From: Pyrinomonas sp040289685
GTDB lineage: Bacteria; Acidobacteriota; Blastocatellia; Pyrinomonadales; Pyrinomonadaceae
Length of the DNA: 8,773 nt
Assembly (NCBI RefSeq): GCF_040289685.1
Contig: NZ_PSLQ01000094.1
Span: 1-8,773 of the forward strand
Direction: 5' to 3'
A program made the translations under genes and the position numbers. Shown one piece after another: positions 1 to 6,202 of the stretch (the first letter of the stretch is position 1; every line of letters starts with the position of its first letter). The notes under the pieces were generated by a model that saw only the letters and a program-made list of their open reading frames with translations, made no database searches and was not told where the DNA came from.

Positions 1-22
1 ATTAAGGTTAAGGACGCCGAAG

Positions 23-1090
23 ATGAATGCTGCGCCGCCGTTTTGCCGCTGTTTGTGCTCGATCGTCTGTACCGCCGCGCTCTTTGCGCAGACGGTCGTC
101 GCCCAACAAGCACCCGTTGACCCCGCTCGGCAAACCCGTCCGCGTCGCGTTTCGCCACCAGTCAGCGGCAGCGAATCGCTCGAAGAAGTGATTCGCGTTG
201 AGACGGATCTCGTCCTCGTTGACGTCACGGTGACGGACCACCAAGGGCTTCCCGTGCGCGGACTGAGAGCAGAAGACTTTCGCATCTACGACGATGGAGA
301 GGAGCGGCCCGTCGCTTTTTTCAACGTTGAGCAGCGGACTGGCGGCGTGCGCCCCGTGGCGGTGGTTTTCGCGTTGGATGTATCGGGCAGCATGCGCGCC
401 GATGAGATGTTGAGGTTACGCCAAGCGCTGGAGGCGTTTGCGCGCTCCATGGCTGGGCGCCCCTTCACTTATGCCGTGATGAGCTTCGGCATGCGCGTCA
501 AGGTCTTGCAAAACTTCACGGATGATCCGCGGCGTTTCGAGCGCGTTTTCGCTCAATTGGCGCGCGACGTCAATGGGCTTTCGACGCACGCTTACGATGC
601 GGTGGATGACGCGATCCGTTTGCTCGCGCGTCATGCGCCGCGCACGCGAAGCGGCATTCCCGTAAAACGGGCCGTCGTGCTGGTGACCGATGGGTTCCCA
701 GTGGGCGACACCATCTCGCCGCAGACCGTGATCGAGCGCGCCAATGCCGCCGACGTGAGCGTCTATTCAGTGACGCTGCCATCTTACTCGCGCTTCGTCT
801 CCGCCGCTTCGATGCGAGCGCCTCTGCCGACGCCGCTTGACGTGAGCGGCTTAGTCGAGATGACAGGCGGGAGGAACTTTTACGCGACCGAAGATGATTT
901 CGATTCGCTCTTTCGCGCGATGGCCGAGGAGATCAATGCCGCCTACGCTTTGGCCTTTTACCCACCGGAGCAGAAGCGGCGCGATGGACTCTTTCATACG
1001 GTCCGCATTGAAGGGCCGCGCGGTCTTCGTTTACGTCAAAGCCGAACCGGATATCGTTTCGATCCAGCGACCAAACGGCTCGTTCAATAA
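23..1090 (+). CDS. Secreted VWFA-related acidobacterial domain protein
   Basis: This 355-residue protein starts at an ATG preceded by AAGGA at suitable spacing. An N-terminal hydrophobic stretch (about residues 10-28, ending VVAQQ) looks like a Sec signal peptide, so the protein is probably periplasmic or exported. A Pro/Arg-rich linker follows. Then comes the block around residues 59-105 typical of the acidobacterial VWFA-related family (VDVTVTD, GLPVRGL, EDFRIYDDG). The von Willebrand A domain spans about 111-310. Its MIDAS metal site is visible as D119-x-S121-x-S123, a Thr near 188 and D223 in LVTDG, so it probably binds a divalent metal and a protein ligand. A short beta-rich tail closes it (FYPPEQKRRDGLFHTVRI). 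The family is strongly expanded in Acidobacteriota, but no ligand or pathway is established. It converges on the LysW-like gene 63 bases away, with no obvious terminator between them. The family call is confident; the function is unknown. Confidence 0.9.
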   Translation: MNAAPPFCRCLCSIVCTAALFAQTVVAQQAPVDPARQTRPRRVSPPVSGSESLEEVIRVETDLVLVDVTVTDHQGLPVRGLRAEDFRIYDDGEERPVAFFNVEQRTGGVRPVAVVFALDVSGSMRADEMLRLRQALEAFARSMAGRPFTYAVMSFGMRVKVLQNFTDDPRRFERVFAQLARDVNGLSTHAYDAVDDAIRLLARHAPRTRSGIPVKRAVVLVTDGFPVGDTISPQTVIERANAADVSVYSVTLPSYSRFVSAASMRAPLPTPLDVSGLVEMTGGRNFYATEDDFDSLFRAMAEEINAAYALAFYPPEQKRRDGLFHTVRIEGPRGLRLRQSRTGYRFDPATKRLVQ

Positions 1091-1153
1091 TAACTTTTCG
1101 ACGAAAACGCGCGCAGCCCTCTGTGCAGTTCGAATCCTCGGGTCAATCTCTTC

Positions 1154-1357
1154 TCAGTAGTCGTAGTCCTCCTCGTCTTCATCCTCCTCGAAATCGTATT
1201 CCTCATCCCCTTCTTCGACGAGGTCGAGTTCGACCGGATCGAGTCCGACGATCTCCAACTCGGCCCCGCACTCTTCACAGGAGATGATGTCCCCCTTGTC
1301 CATGTCGAGATCGACGTGGACTTCGGCATCGCACTCAGGGCAAATTCCTGTGGGCAC
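1154..1357 (-). CDS. LysW-like amino-group carrier / zinc-ribbon protein lacking C-terminal Glu
   Basis: This is a 67-residue acidic protein. It starts at GTG, chosen because a full GGAGGTGA Shine-Dalgarno lies 7 bases upstream. The N-terminal zinc ribbon has two cysteine pairs, C6-x-x-C9 (CPEC) and C27-x-x-C30 (CEEC). It is followed by the LysW-type block ELEIVGLDPVELDLVEEG. In Thermus and archaea, LysW carries the amino group of alpha-aminoadipate or glutamate on its C-terminal glutamate (an EDWGE-like tail) during lysine or arginine synthesis. Here the tail is an extended Asp/Glu run ending EEDYDY, so the last residue is Tyr. No lysX, lysZ, lysY or lysJ homologue is nearby. It may be a diverged carrier with another role, a structural zinc protein, or a misnamed relative. 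Resemblance to LysW is clear in the first 50 residues; carrier function is doubtful. Confidence 0.8.
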   Translation of the reverse strand: MPTGICPECDAEVHVDLDMDKGDIISCEECGAELEIVGLDPVELDLVEEGDEEYDFEEDEDEEDYDY

Positions 1358-1364
1358 TGTTTTT

Positions 1365-1372
1365 TCACCTCC
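1365..1372 (-). promoter_or_regulatory. Strong Shine-Dalgarno fixing a GTG start
   Basis: On the minus strand the sequence reads GGAGGTGA, then seven bases, then GTG. It matches the 16S anti-SD closely and is the reason for placing the LysW-like start at 1357 on GTG. Confidence 0.75.
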
Positions 1373-1427
1373 GGTACGTTGCTGATGATATCAAGAGGCA
1401 CACCCACCCTGTGGGGAGACCTCCAGC

Positions 1428-1544
1428 ATGAGAACGTTTCATGCGCCGCACACACTCTACCCACCTGCCGACGATTTTGCAATAGCGCTTGCTCGTGGCT
1501 TGCGCGACGCCGATTTCAAGGAGCGCCTGGGCTGCAAAGGCTGA
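1428..1544 (+). CDS. Possible small ORF, 38 residues, unknown
   Basis: An ATG at 1428 is preceded by GGGGAG nine bases upstream and opens 38 codons ending in TGA. The product starts MRTFHAPHTLYPPADDF and continues IALARGLRDADF, ending GCKG. The composition looks protein-like, with a plausible amphipathic helix from about residue 15. The frame is open upstream only to a TGA at 1386. I recognise no family. It lies divergent to the LysW-like gene in an otherwise gene-free interval. It could be a real small protein, a decayed gene fragment or chance. Confidence 0.25.
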   Translation: MRTFHAPHTLYPPADDFAIALARGLRDADFKERLGCKG

Positions 1545-1574
1545 AGGTCTGCCGGGCGGAAGATGGCGCGGCGT

Positions 1575-1669
1575 ATTCGCGGTGTTGCTGCTTTCGCAGT
1601 GCACGGATAGACACGGCGAGCGTTACGCCGTTGAGATAGCCTCCCCATCCGCGGTGTCGCTGCTTTCGC
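1575..1669. repeat. Pair of imperfect 23-base direct repeats, 72 bases apart
   Basis: Copy 1 (1575-1597) and copy 2 (1647-1669) share the pattern of GCGGTG followed by TGCTGCTTTCGC and match at 21 of 23 bases. The differences are T/C at positions 3 and 12. Sequences between and around the copies show no further similarity. The second copy ends 11 bases before the SH3-like stop codon. Two copies are too few to call a CRISPR; a dispersed intergenic repeat family is possible. Confidence 0.55.
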
Positions 1670-1679
1670 GTGGCGCGAC

Positions 1680-2392
1680 TCAATCGCGTGCGAGACGGCG
1701 CCGCGCCTGCTCGGCTTCGGGACTTTGCGGGTAACGGCGCAGCAATTCGCGCCAACCAGCGCCGTCGTACCGAAATCTTCGCTCCGCGCCATCCCACACG
1801 AAACGGATGCCTTGCCGGTTGTAACGGTCGAGTCCGACGTAGTTCATGAAATAGCTGTGCGCCGGAGCACCGGTGGCAGTCATCTCCGCCGGATTCAGTC
1901 TCCTGAGCGCATCGCGCGAAAGGTCTTCGGCCACACGCTCGGCAGCTTCTGCCAACAGAAGCAACACGGCAGGTCTATGTGGTGATCGCGCGAAATGGCG
2001 AAGAAAGAGTTGCGCGCGGGCAATGCGCTCGAAGCCACGGGAAGCGCGAATTAGATCGAAAAGACGCTGGTCGTCGCCAGCGCGAAACGGCGAGGCGAGA
2101 GCGTCACGTTGCACCCATCCGCGCGTGCGGCGCGTGACGGCCACGCGCTCGAACAGAACGCCATCAGCGGTCCGTCGCGCGCCGAGCAACTGCACTACGC
2201 GCCCGCGCCCGAGGCGACGCACCAATCTGGCAGAAAGACTTGGTTCAGCGCGCAACGCTGCCAATCGTTCGTCCATGACAATGGCTTTNNNNNNNNNNCC
2301 AGCCACACCTGACGCCGACTTTGAGCGCGCCCATTGTGGACCGTGGCGAGAAGGACGAAGGCTGCAAGCACAGCGGACAAGACGCGAAACAT
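1680..2392 (-). CDS. Secreted bacterial SH3-like domain protein, interrupted by assembly gap
   Basis: The start is an ATG at 2392, preceded by AAGGAGG at seven bases. It opens a clear signal peptide (MFRVLSAVLAAFVLLATV, then HNGRAQ). Thirty-one codons later the sequence enters ten Ns. Beyond them the readable frame changes to one that runs 202 codons to a TGA. That part begins KAIVMDERLAALRAEPSLSA and carries an SH3b-like domain (RRLGRGRVVQLLG, FERVAVTRRTRGWVQRDAL), then a helical stretch and a C-terminal TPR-like helix (LLRRYPQSPEAEQARRRLA). The two parts join in frame only if the true gap length is 2 modulo 3, so ten Ns is a placeholder. The protein is probably periplasmic and may bind cell wall or protein ligands through SH3b. 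It lies 208 bases downstream of ruvC. Exact function is unknown. Confidence 0.75.
2289..2298. other. Assembly gap (10 N)
   Basis: Ten undetermined bases fall inside the SH3-like gene, near the mature N-terminus. The frame on either side does not agree with a length of ten, so the size is nominal. Confidence 0.95.
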
Positions 2393-2399
2393 TCACTCC

Positions 2400-2406
2400 C
2401 CTCCTT
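2400..2406 (-). promoter_or_regulatory. Shine-Dalgarno of the SH3-like gene
   Basis: On the minus strand AAGGAGG lies seven bases before the ATG at 2392. This supports the signal-peptide frame over a GTG four bases upstream (2396) in the frame that stays open across the Ns. Confidence 0.7.
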
Positions 2407-2600
2407 CAATTCTTACGCGAGCAGTTGGTTTGCGGCCTGACGGATGGGCAGCGACATGAATAGCAAGGCCGAAACAAATCTAAGCGGGACCGATTCGGTT
2501 CGCCGTTCACAATCCGTCGGGCATGACGAGACGCGCGGTCAACGGCGTCGGATTGAACTCACAGCGCTTTGCCGGCCAAAGCCGGAAAGGTCTTGCACCG

Positions 2601-3107
2601 CTAGCGACGTCGGACTGCGGCGCGCACGTAGCTCGACAGCCGCACGTGATGAAGGTGGCAAATCGCGACGGCCAGCGCGTCTGCCGCATCGTGAGGTCGC
2701 GGCACTTGATCCAACTTGAGCAACGCGCGCACCATCTCCTGCACCTGCATCTTTTCCGCCGCGCCATAGCCGACGATGGTCTGTTTGACGAGGCGCGGCG
2801 CGTACTCTTGAATCTCCAATCCGGCGCGCGCGGCAGCGAGCAACGCGACGCCCCGCACGTGGCCGAGGCGCAAAGCGGTGCGAACGTTGACGGCGAAAAA
2901 AGCCTCTTCGATTACGCAAACGTCTGGGCGAAGGCGTGCGATCACCGCGTCTATTCCGTCGCTTATCCGTAACAGACGTGAAGCGAAAGGCAACTGCGCC
3001 GGAACGCGCACGGCACCGTATTCGACCAAGGCATAGCGTCGGGCATCGCCCTCGATGACGCCCCAACCGGTCACTTCGCTTCCCGGGTCAATACCTAAAA
3101 CGCGCAT
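2601..3107 (-). CDS. ruvC: Crossover junction endodeoxyribonuclease RuvC
   Basis: This is a 168-residue protein, the usual RuvC length. RuvC acts as a dimer that cuts four-way Holliday junctions symmetrically after RuvAB branch migration. The N-terminal MRVLGIDPGSEVTGWGVI supplies the first catalytic Asp (D7). The second acidic position is E67 in CVIEEAFFAVN. The C-terminal pair is D140 and D143 in RPHDAADALAVAICH, so all four metal-binding acids are present. The start is ATG with CAGGAG about ten bases upstream. It lies 30 bases downstream of yebC, the common yebC-ruvC arrangement, and the two are probably cotranscribed. No ruvA or ruvB follows; the next gene downstream is the SH3-like one. 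The C-terminal tail is Arg-rich (VRAAVRRR). Confidence 0.95.
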   Translation of the reverse strand: MRVLGIDPGSEVTGWGVIEGDARRYALVEYGAVRVPAQLPFASRLLRISDGIDAVIARLRPDVCVIEEAFFAVNVRTALRLGHVRGVALLAAARAGLEIQEYAPRLVKQTIVGYGAAEKMQVQEMVRALLKLDQVPRPHDAADALAVAICHLHHVRLSSYVRAAVRRR

Positions 3108-3137
3108 TGCGGAAAAGCTCCTGCAGACCCTTCGCAG

Positions 3138-3881
3138 CTAGGCGGCGATCATCTCCTGCTCGCTGATGTCGAAGTTAGCGTAGATCTTCTGCACGTCGTC
3201 ATGATCTTCAAGCGCTTCCATGAGTTTGATCATCTGACGTGCGTCCTGCCCTTCGAGCTTGACGTAAGTTTGCGGCACCATGGAGATTTCAGCCACCTGT
3301 GGTTCAATGCCCGCCTGTTTGACGGCAGCCAGAACTTGGTCGAAGGCATCCGGATCGGTGATGATCTCGAAGCTATCCTCGTCGTCGCGCAAGTCTTCGG
3401 CTCCGGCTTCGATGGCAAGCTCGAACAGACGGTCTTCCGACATCGCCGACTTATCCACAACGATGTACCCTTTGCGCTCGAAGATCCAAGCCACTGAACC
3501 GGCTTCGCCAAGCTTGCCTCCCATCTTCGAAAACAAGTGGCGGATTTCGGCCACCGTTCGGTTGCGGTTGTCCGTCATGGCGTGGATCAACACGGCAACG
3601 CCACCGGGGCCATAACCTTCATAGGTCACCTCCTCATAGTGCGTGCCTTCAATCTCGCCCGTACCGCGTTTGATGGCGCGCTCGATGGTGTCGTTGGGCA
3701 TGTTGGCCGATTTCGCATCGGCGATCGCTCTACGCAAGCGCGGATTCGCTTCCGGGTCGCCGCCCCCAAGACGCGCTGCAACGGTCAGCTCTTTGATTAT
3801 TTTGCTGAAGAGCTTGCCACGGCGAGCGTCAAGCAGACTCTTCTTGTGTTTGATCGTGTGCCATTTCGAATGTCCAGACAT
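3138..3881 (-). CDS. yebC: YebC/TACO1-family protein
   Basis: This is a 247-residue protein from the ATG at 3881, with family-typical length and sequence. The diagnostic start MSGHSKWHTIKHKK fixes the initiation site; the frame is open further upstream, but that part does not resemble the family. Other conserved blocks are ARRGKLFSKIIKELTVAAR, NPRLRRAIADAKSANMPND, a YEEVTYEGYGPGGVAVLI segment and TDNRNRTVAEIRHLFSKMGG. The family has been described both as DNA-binding transcriptional regulators and as factors that help ribosomes through difficult stretches such as polyproline, so I leave the role open. It acts in the cytoplasm. It heads a likely yebC-ruvC operon from a promoter read at 3929-3958. 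The ribosome site is modest (AAAGGGACGAG before the ATG). Confidence 0.95.
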   Translation of the reverse strand: MSGHSKWHTIKHKKSLLDARRGKLFSKIIKELTVAARLGGGDPEANPRLRRAIADAKSANMPNDTIERAIKRGTGEIEGTHYEEVTYEGYGPGGVAVLIHAMTDNRNRTVAEIRHLFSKMGGKLGEAGSVAWIFERKGYIVVDKSAMSEDRLFELAIEAGAEDLRDDEDSFEIITDPDAFDQVLAAVKQAGIEPQVAEISMVPQTYVKLEGQDARQMIKLMEALEDHDDVQKIYANFDISEQEMIAA

Positions 3882-3928
3882 AGGTTCTCGTCCCTTTGGG
3901 CAATCTCTTCGGAGAGAGGCAACGAGCG

Positions 3929-3958
3929 AATATATCATGCCGTTTTTCGTGCCCGCAA
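3929..3958 (-). promoter_or_regulatory. Putative sigma70-type promoter of yebC-ruvC
   Basis: On the minus strand TTGCGG (3953-3958) and TATATT (3929-3934) are separated by 18 bases. A start of transcription near 3922 would give a leader of about 40 bases before yebC. Read by eye. Confidence 0.45.
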
Positions 3959-4138
3959 ATCGCCCTCCGATTTGGACCTTGCAGGCGCTGGCGCGCGATC
4001 GAAACCTCAGTGAAAGCGTGAGTGAGGGTCTGTCTTACCATTTCGCCCCACTGATTAAGCCGCGCGCCTCAGATGCCGAACAAAAACGGGGCTGCTGATC
4101 TCTCTAGAAACGGAATCGGGACGGCGAGCACACCACAC

Positions 4139-4170
4139 AAAAAACAGGGCTGCCATTAGGTTGGCAGCCC
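4139..4170 (-). terminator. Intrinsic terminator of the BON lipoprotein gene
   Basis: On the minus strand GGGCTGCC and GGCAGCCC form a perfect 8-bp stem around an 8-base loop. The stem is followed by TG and six Ts. It lies about 25 bases after the BON gene stop codon, a classic Rho-independent layout. Confidence 0.9.
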
Positions 4171-4194
4171 CGTCAAGCTCTTTGCAAGCGCTCG

Positions 4195-4692
4195 TTAACG
4201 CGCGTTGCGATTGGCCATGTTGGCGTTACGCATGTTGGCGTTGGTTTCACCTGTGGCGGAAACCTTCAATTCGTTGCGCACGCTCTTGACGCCTTCAATC
4301 CCTTTGGCGACCTCTTCGGCCCGCCGCCGCTGGTCAGCGTTAGCGACGGTGCCCCGCAGCGTCACCACCTCGTTCTCAACGTCAACGTTGATCGTCGAAT
4401 CGCGCAAGTCGTTGGCGGCGAGGAGCGCCGCACGTACTTTGCCCCAGATGTACGCATCCTGCGCGCCTTGACCGACGCGGCTTCCCAACCGGCGCGCTTC
4501 GCTTTCGATATCCTCGCGCGTCATCTCGCGGTTGGCGTTCGTTGTTGTGGTTGTTGCGTTGCGGTTCTCGTTGCGCATAACCGCGACGTTGGAATTAAGG
4601 TTGGCGTTAGCGTTGGTCGTCTCTGTCGTCTGGCAGCCGACGAGCCCGACCGTCAACGCGGCCCCAGCAACGAACAATAACGCTTTTTTCAT
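4195..4692 (-). CDS. Asn-rich BON-domain lipoprotein (OsmY-like)
   Basis: The product is 165 residues from the ATG at 4692, chosen because GGAGG sits just upstream and the protein then begins with a textbook lipoprotein signal (MKKALLFVAGAALTVG, then lipobox LVGC with Cys20). An upstream in-frame ATG would bury this signal. After Cys20 comes a low-complexity linker of Thr and Asn (residues about 21-57, with NANAN, NRNATTTTTNAN). One BON domain follows at about 82-144 (IWGKVRAALLAANDLRDSTI, VVTLRGTVANADQRRRAEEV, GVKSVRNELKV). A second Asn-rich tail closes it (NANMRNANMANRNAR). BON domains are thought to bind phospholipid membranes or protein partners; OsmY-type proteins respond to envelope and osmotic stress. 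It is likely anchored in a membrane facing the periplasm. It appears monocistronic, with its own terminator. Confidence 0.9.
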   Translation of the reverse strand: MKKALLFVAGAALTVGLVGCQTTETTNANANLNSNVAVMRNENRNATTTTTNANREMTREDIESEARRLGSRVGQGAQDAYIWGKVRAALLAANDLRDSTINVDVENEVVTLRGTVANADQRRRAEEVAKGIEGVKSVRNELKVSATGETNANMRNANMANRNAR

Positions 4693-4842
4693 ACGTCCTC
4701 CAGTGGTTTTCATACTTTGTGAACCGGATGTTCTTGATCCGCAAACCTCAGAGAGCAACTTTCATGCCGCGCGGGAGACGAGCCTCTTTCGAAGCCATCG
4801 CGCCTGAGCGGCACAGTCGGATGCATGAAACTCATACATCTT

Positions 4843-5124
4843 TTACCATTCAATCGTTCCCTGCTTGCTCGTGTCGATGTCGGCCTGTGCCCCTTGACCG
4901 AAGAAGAAGGCACGCATTTGATCGAGCAGGAACTGTTGCGCTTCCGGATCGGCAACGTTCAAGCCGAAGTGATTGATCAACATCGTCTGTTGCTGTAACC
5001 ATTGCGACCAGCAACTTTGGCAGACCTCTTGGGCGAGGCGCTGCCCGATCTCCACTGGCACGGGCGCGTAACCGAGCGACGGGCGCTTTTGACCACAACG
5101 CGCACACTTGATCTCTTCTGCCAT
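4843..5124 (-). CDS. Fe(2+)-trafficking protein, YggX-like, with two CxxC pairs
   Basis: The product is 93 residues from the ATG at 5124, preceded by GGGAGG at seven bases; the longer open frame upstream has no such support. The core matches the YggX pattern: PVPVEIGQRLAQEVCQSCW, then SQWLQQQTMLINHFGLNVAD, then QQFLLDQMRAFFFG. YggX proteins are linked to labile iron handling and to protecting Fe-S clusters from oxidative damage in the cytoplasm. Unlike E. coli YggX, which has a single important Cys near residue 7, this protein has C7-x-x-C10 and C35-x-x-C38, which could form a zinc ribbon or bind iron. It has its own putative promoter and a 12-base palindrome in the leader. Family call is good; metal and mechanism are inferred. 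Confidence 0.85.
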   Translation of the reverse strand: MAEEIKCARCGQKRPSLGYAPVPVEIGQRLAQEVCQSCWSQWLQQQTMLINHFGLNVADPEAQQFLLDQMRAFFFGQGAQADIDTSKQGTIEW

Positions 5125-5136
5125 GATTGAACCTCC

Positions 5137-5148
5137 CTTTCGCGAAAG
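5137..5148. promoter_or_regulatory. Perfect 12-base palindrome in the Fe-trafficking gene leader
   Basis: CTTTCGCGAAAG is a perfect palindrome lying between the putative -10 element (5151-5156) and the Shine-Dalgarno (5132-5137), whose first G it shares. It could be an operator or a short hairpin affecting ribosome access. No regulator is assigned. Confidence 0.4.
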
Positions 5149-5150
5149 AC

Positions 5151-5180
5151 ATCTTAAGCCAGATGCGAAGCTCAGACCAA
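5151..5180 (-). promoter_or_regulatory. Putative promoter of the Fe-trafficking gene
   Basis: On the minus strand TTGGTC (5175-5180) and TAAGAT (5151-5156) are 18 bases apart. Transcription would start near 5144, inside or beside the palindrome, giving a leader of about 20 bases. Confidence 0.45.
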
Positions 5181-5339
5181 AACGCGAGTTGAATTTGACC
5201 GAACGACGCACGAACCATTCTCGAGCTCGTGCAAGCATCTCTCTTTCTCAACTCATCTGAACCGCTCAGGTTCGCCTTGACTCATATCGGGGCGCTCCGC
5301 AGCAGCGATCGCATCGCGCGTCGTCTTCGCTCGTTGCGA

Positions 5340-6176
5340 TCACTCGCTGTCGCTTCGAGCGAAGCGGTAGCGCGCGAAGGCTTCATAGGTCCAAGGCATC
5401 AGGCGGCGGAAGAACTCTGCCGTGGCTTCGGCGTAAAGTCGGATTTCGGGTTGTGCGCCGCTGCCCGTACGCAGGCGGATGAAGTTCATCAGGCTGCGCG
5501 CATTGTAGGCGACGTAAAACTGTGTGTACATGCCTACGGGGAGCACGATGCGGGCCAGCTCGCGCGCAACCCCCATTCCGAGCAGCTCCTGGTAGCGCGC
5601 GTAAGCCGCTTGGTAGGCCGCTTCGATTGCCGCGCGCCCCCGCGCGTGCTCTTCCTCGGTGAAGTCGCCAGCGGTGGAAGCCTGCTTGTTTCGCGTGTCT
5701 TGAGCCCGCAACCGGTCGGGGAGGTAGAACTCATCTGTGACTTCGACGTACCTGTAACTGATCTCGTTGTAGGAGCCGATGCGGTGGCGAAACCACTGCC
5801 GCGCGACGAAGATGGGGGCTTTGACGTGGAACTTGAAGACGGCCATTTCAAATGGGGTGCCGTGATCGTGGCGCATGAGGTAGTCGATCAAGCGACGATC
5901 GCGCTCTTCGCCTTTGGACTCTTGGCCGAAGGAGACGCGGGCGGCACGCACCACGGCCATGTCGCCCCCCATGAAGTCGACGAGCCGCACGAATCCGCGA
6001 TCGAGAACGCGAATCAAATCGGCGGAGCTGTGGGCAAAGCCCTCTTCTCGCCCGATCGCTGGGGAGATGGGTGTCTGTTCCATCAAAGTCATTGGCCGTT
6101 CGACGGCGCTAGGCGCGGCGTTGGTGGAAGCGTCGTCGGTCTTGCCTAGTTGCTGTCCACTTCGTGCTTCGTCCAT
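5340..6176 (-). CDS. thyX: Flavin-dependent thymidylate synthase ThyX
   Basis: ThyX makes dTMP from dUMP using methylenetetrahydrofolate as carbon donor and FAD/NADPH for reduction, replacing ThyA. The ThyX signature RHRxxSxNxxSxR is intact as RHRIGSYNEISYR at about residues 130-142. Other family blocks are VRAARVSFGQESKG, RHDHGTPFEMAVFKF, QFYVAYNARSLMNFIRLRT and QPEIRLYAEATAEFFRR. The start chosen is the ATG at 6176 (278 residues), with AAGAGAGA upstream and a promoter just before it; a TTG six codons upstream has no ribosome site. The first 60 or so residues are an unconserved, Ser/Ala/Thr-rich extension before the core at VRLVDFMGGDMAVV, so an internal ATG (for example MTLMEQT) is possible. 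The enzyme is cytoplasmic and probably tetrameric. It is likely transcribed alone. Confidence 0.95.
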   Translation of the reverse strand: MDEARSGQQLGKTDDASTNAAPSAVERPMTLMEQTPISPAIGREEGFAHSSADLIRVLDRGFVRLVDFMGGDMAVVRAARVSFGQESKGEERDRRLIDYLMRHDHGTPFEMAVFKFHVKAPIFVARQWFRHRIGSYNEISYRYVEVTDEFYLPDRLRAQDTRNKQASTAGDFTEEEHARGRAAIEAAYQAAYARYQELLGMGVARELARIVLPVGMYTQFYVAYNARSLMNFIRLRTGSGAQPEIRLYAEATAEFFRRLMPWTYEAFARYRFARSDSE

Positions 6177-6202
6177 GATCGCGTCTCTCTTCAAACTCGA
6201 AG

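Larger units (their letters stand above)
1358..1679. other. Gene-poor interval between the LysW-like and SH3-like genes
   Basis: These 322 bases hold the 5' region of the LysW-like gene, a possible 38-codon plus-strand ORF (1428-1544) and two copies of a 23-base repeat (1575-1597 and 1647-1669). The right end abuts the stop of the SH3-like gene. I see no clear promoter hexamers for the LysW-like gene, no tRNA and no terminator with a T tract. An 8-base palindrome TGATATCA lies at 1386-1393, roughly 30 bases upstream of the LysW-like start. Confidence 0.6.
3882..4194. other. Intergenic region between the BON lipoprotein gene and yebC
   Basis: These 313 bases contain the BON gene terminator at the right (4139-4170) and the putative yebC promoter at the left (3929-3958). 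The middle shows no coding frame I can support and no RNA gene I recognise. Confidence 0.6.

Noticed and set aside
1116..1145. T-loop-like string GTTCGAATC suggesting a tRNA 3' end
   Set aside because: The bases on each side do not pair as a T stem, and no acceptor, D or anticodon arm fits upstream.
1575..1669. Possible CRISPR from the 23-base repeat pair
   Set aside because: Only two imperfect copies, a 49-base spacer between them, and no cas genes in the window.
2571..2585. CCGGC/GCCGG hairpin just after ruvC as a terminator
   Set aside because: The stem is only 5 bp and no T tract follows on the minus strand.
3829..4041. Minus-strand ORF starting MVRQTLTHAF over the yebC start
   Set aside because: It overlaps the well-supported yebC start in another frame and resembles nothing known.
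3938..4099. Plus-strand ORF of 53 codons starting MPFFVPANRPPIW
   Set aside because: No ribosome site; it overlaps the yebC promoter; no recognisable family.
5229..6149. Long plus-strand ORF of 306 codons
   Set aside because: It is the antisense shadow of thyX, which has all catalytic motifs.
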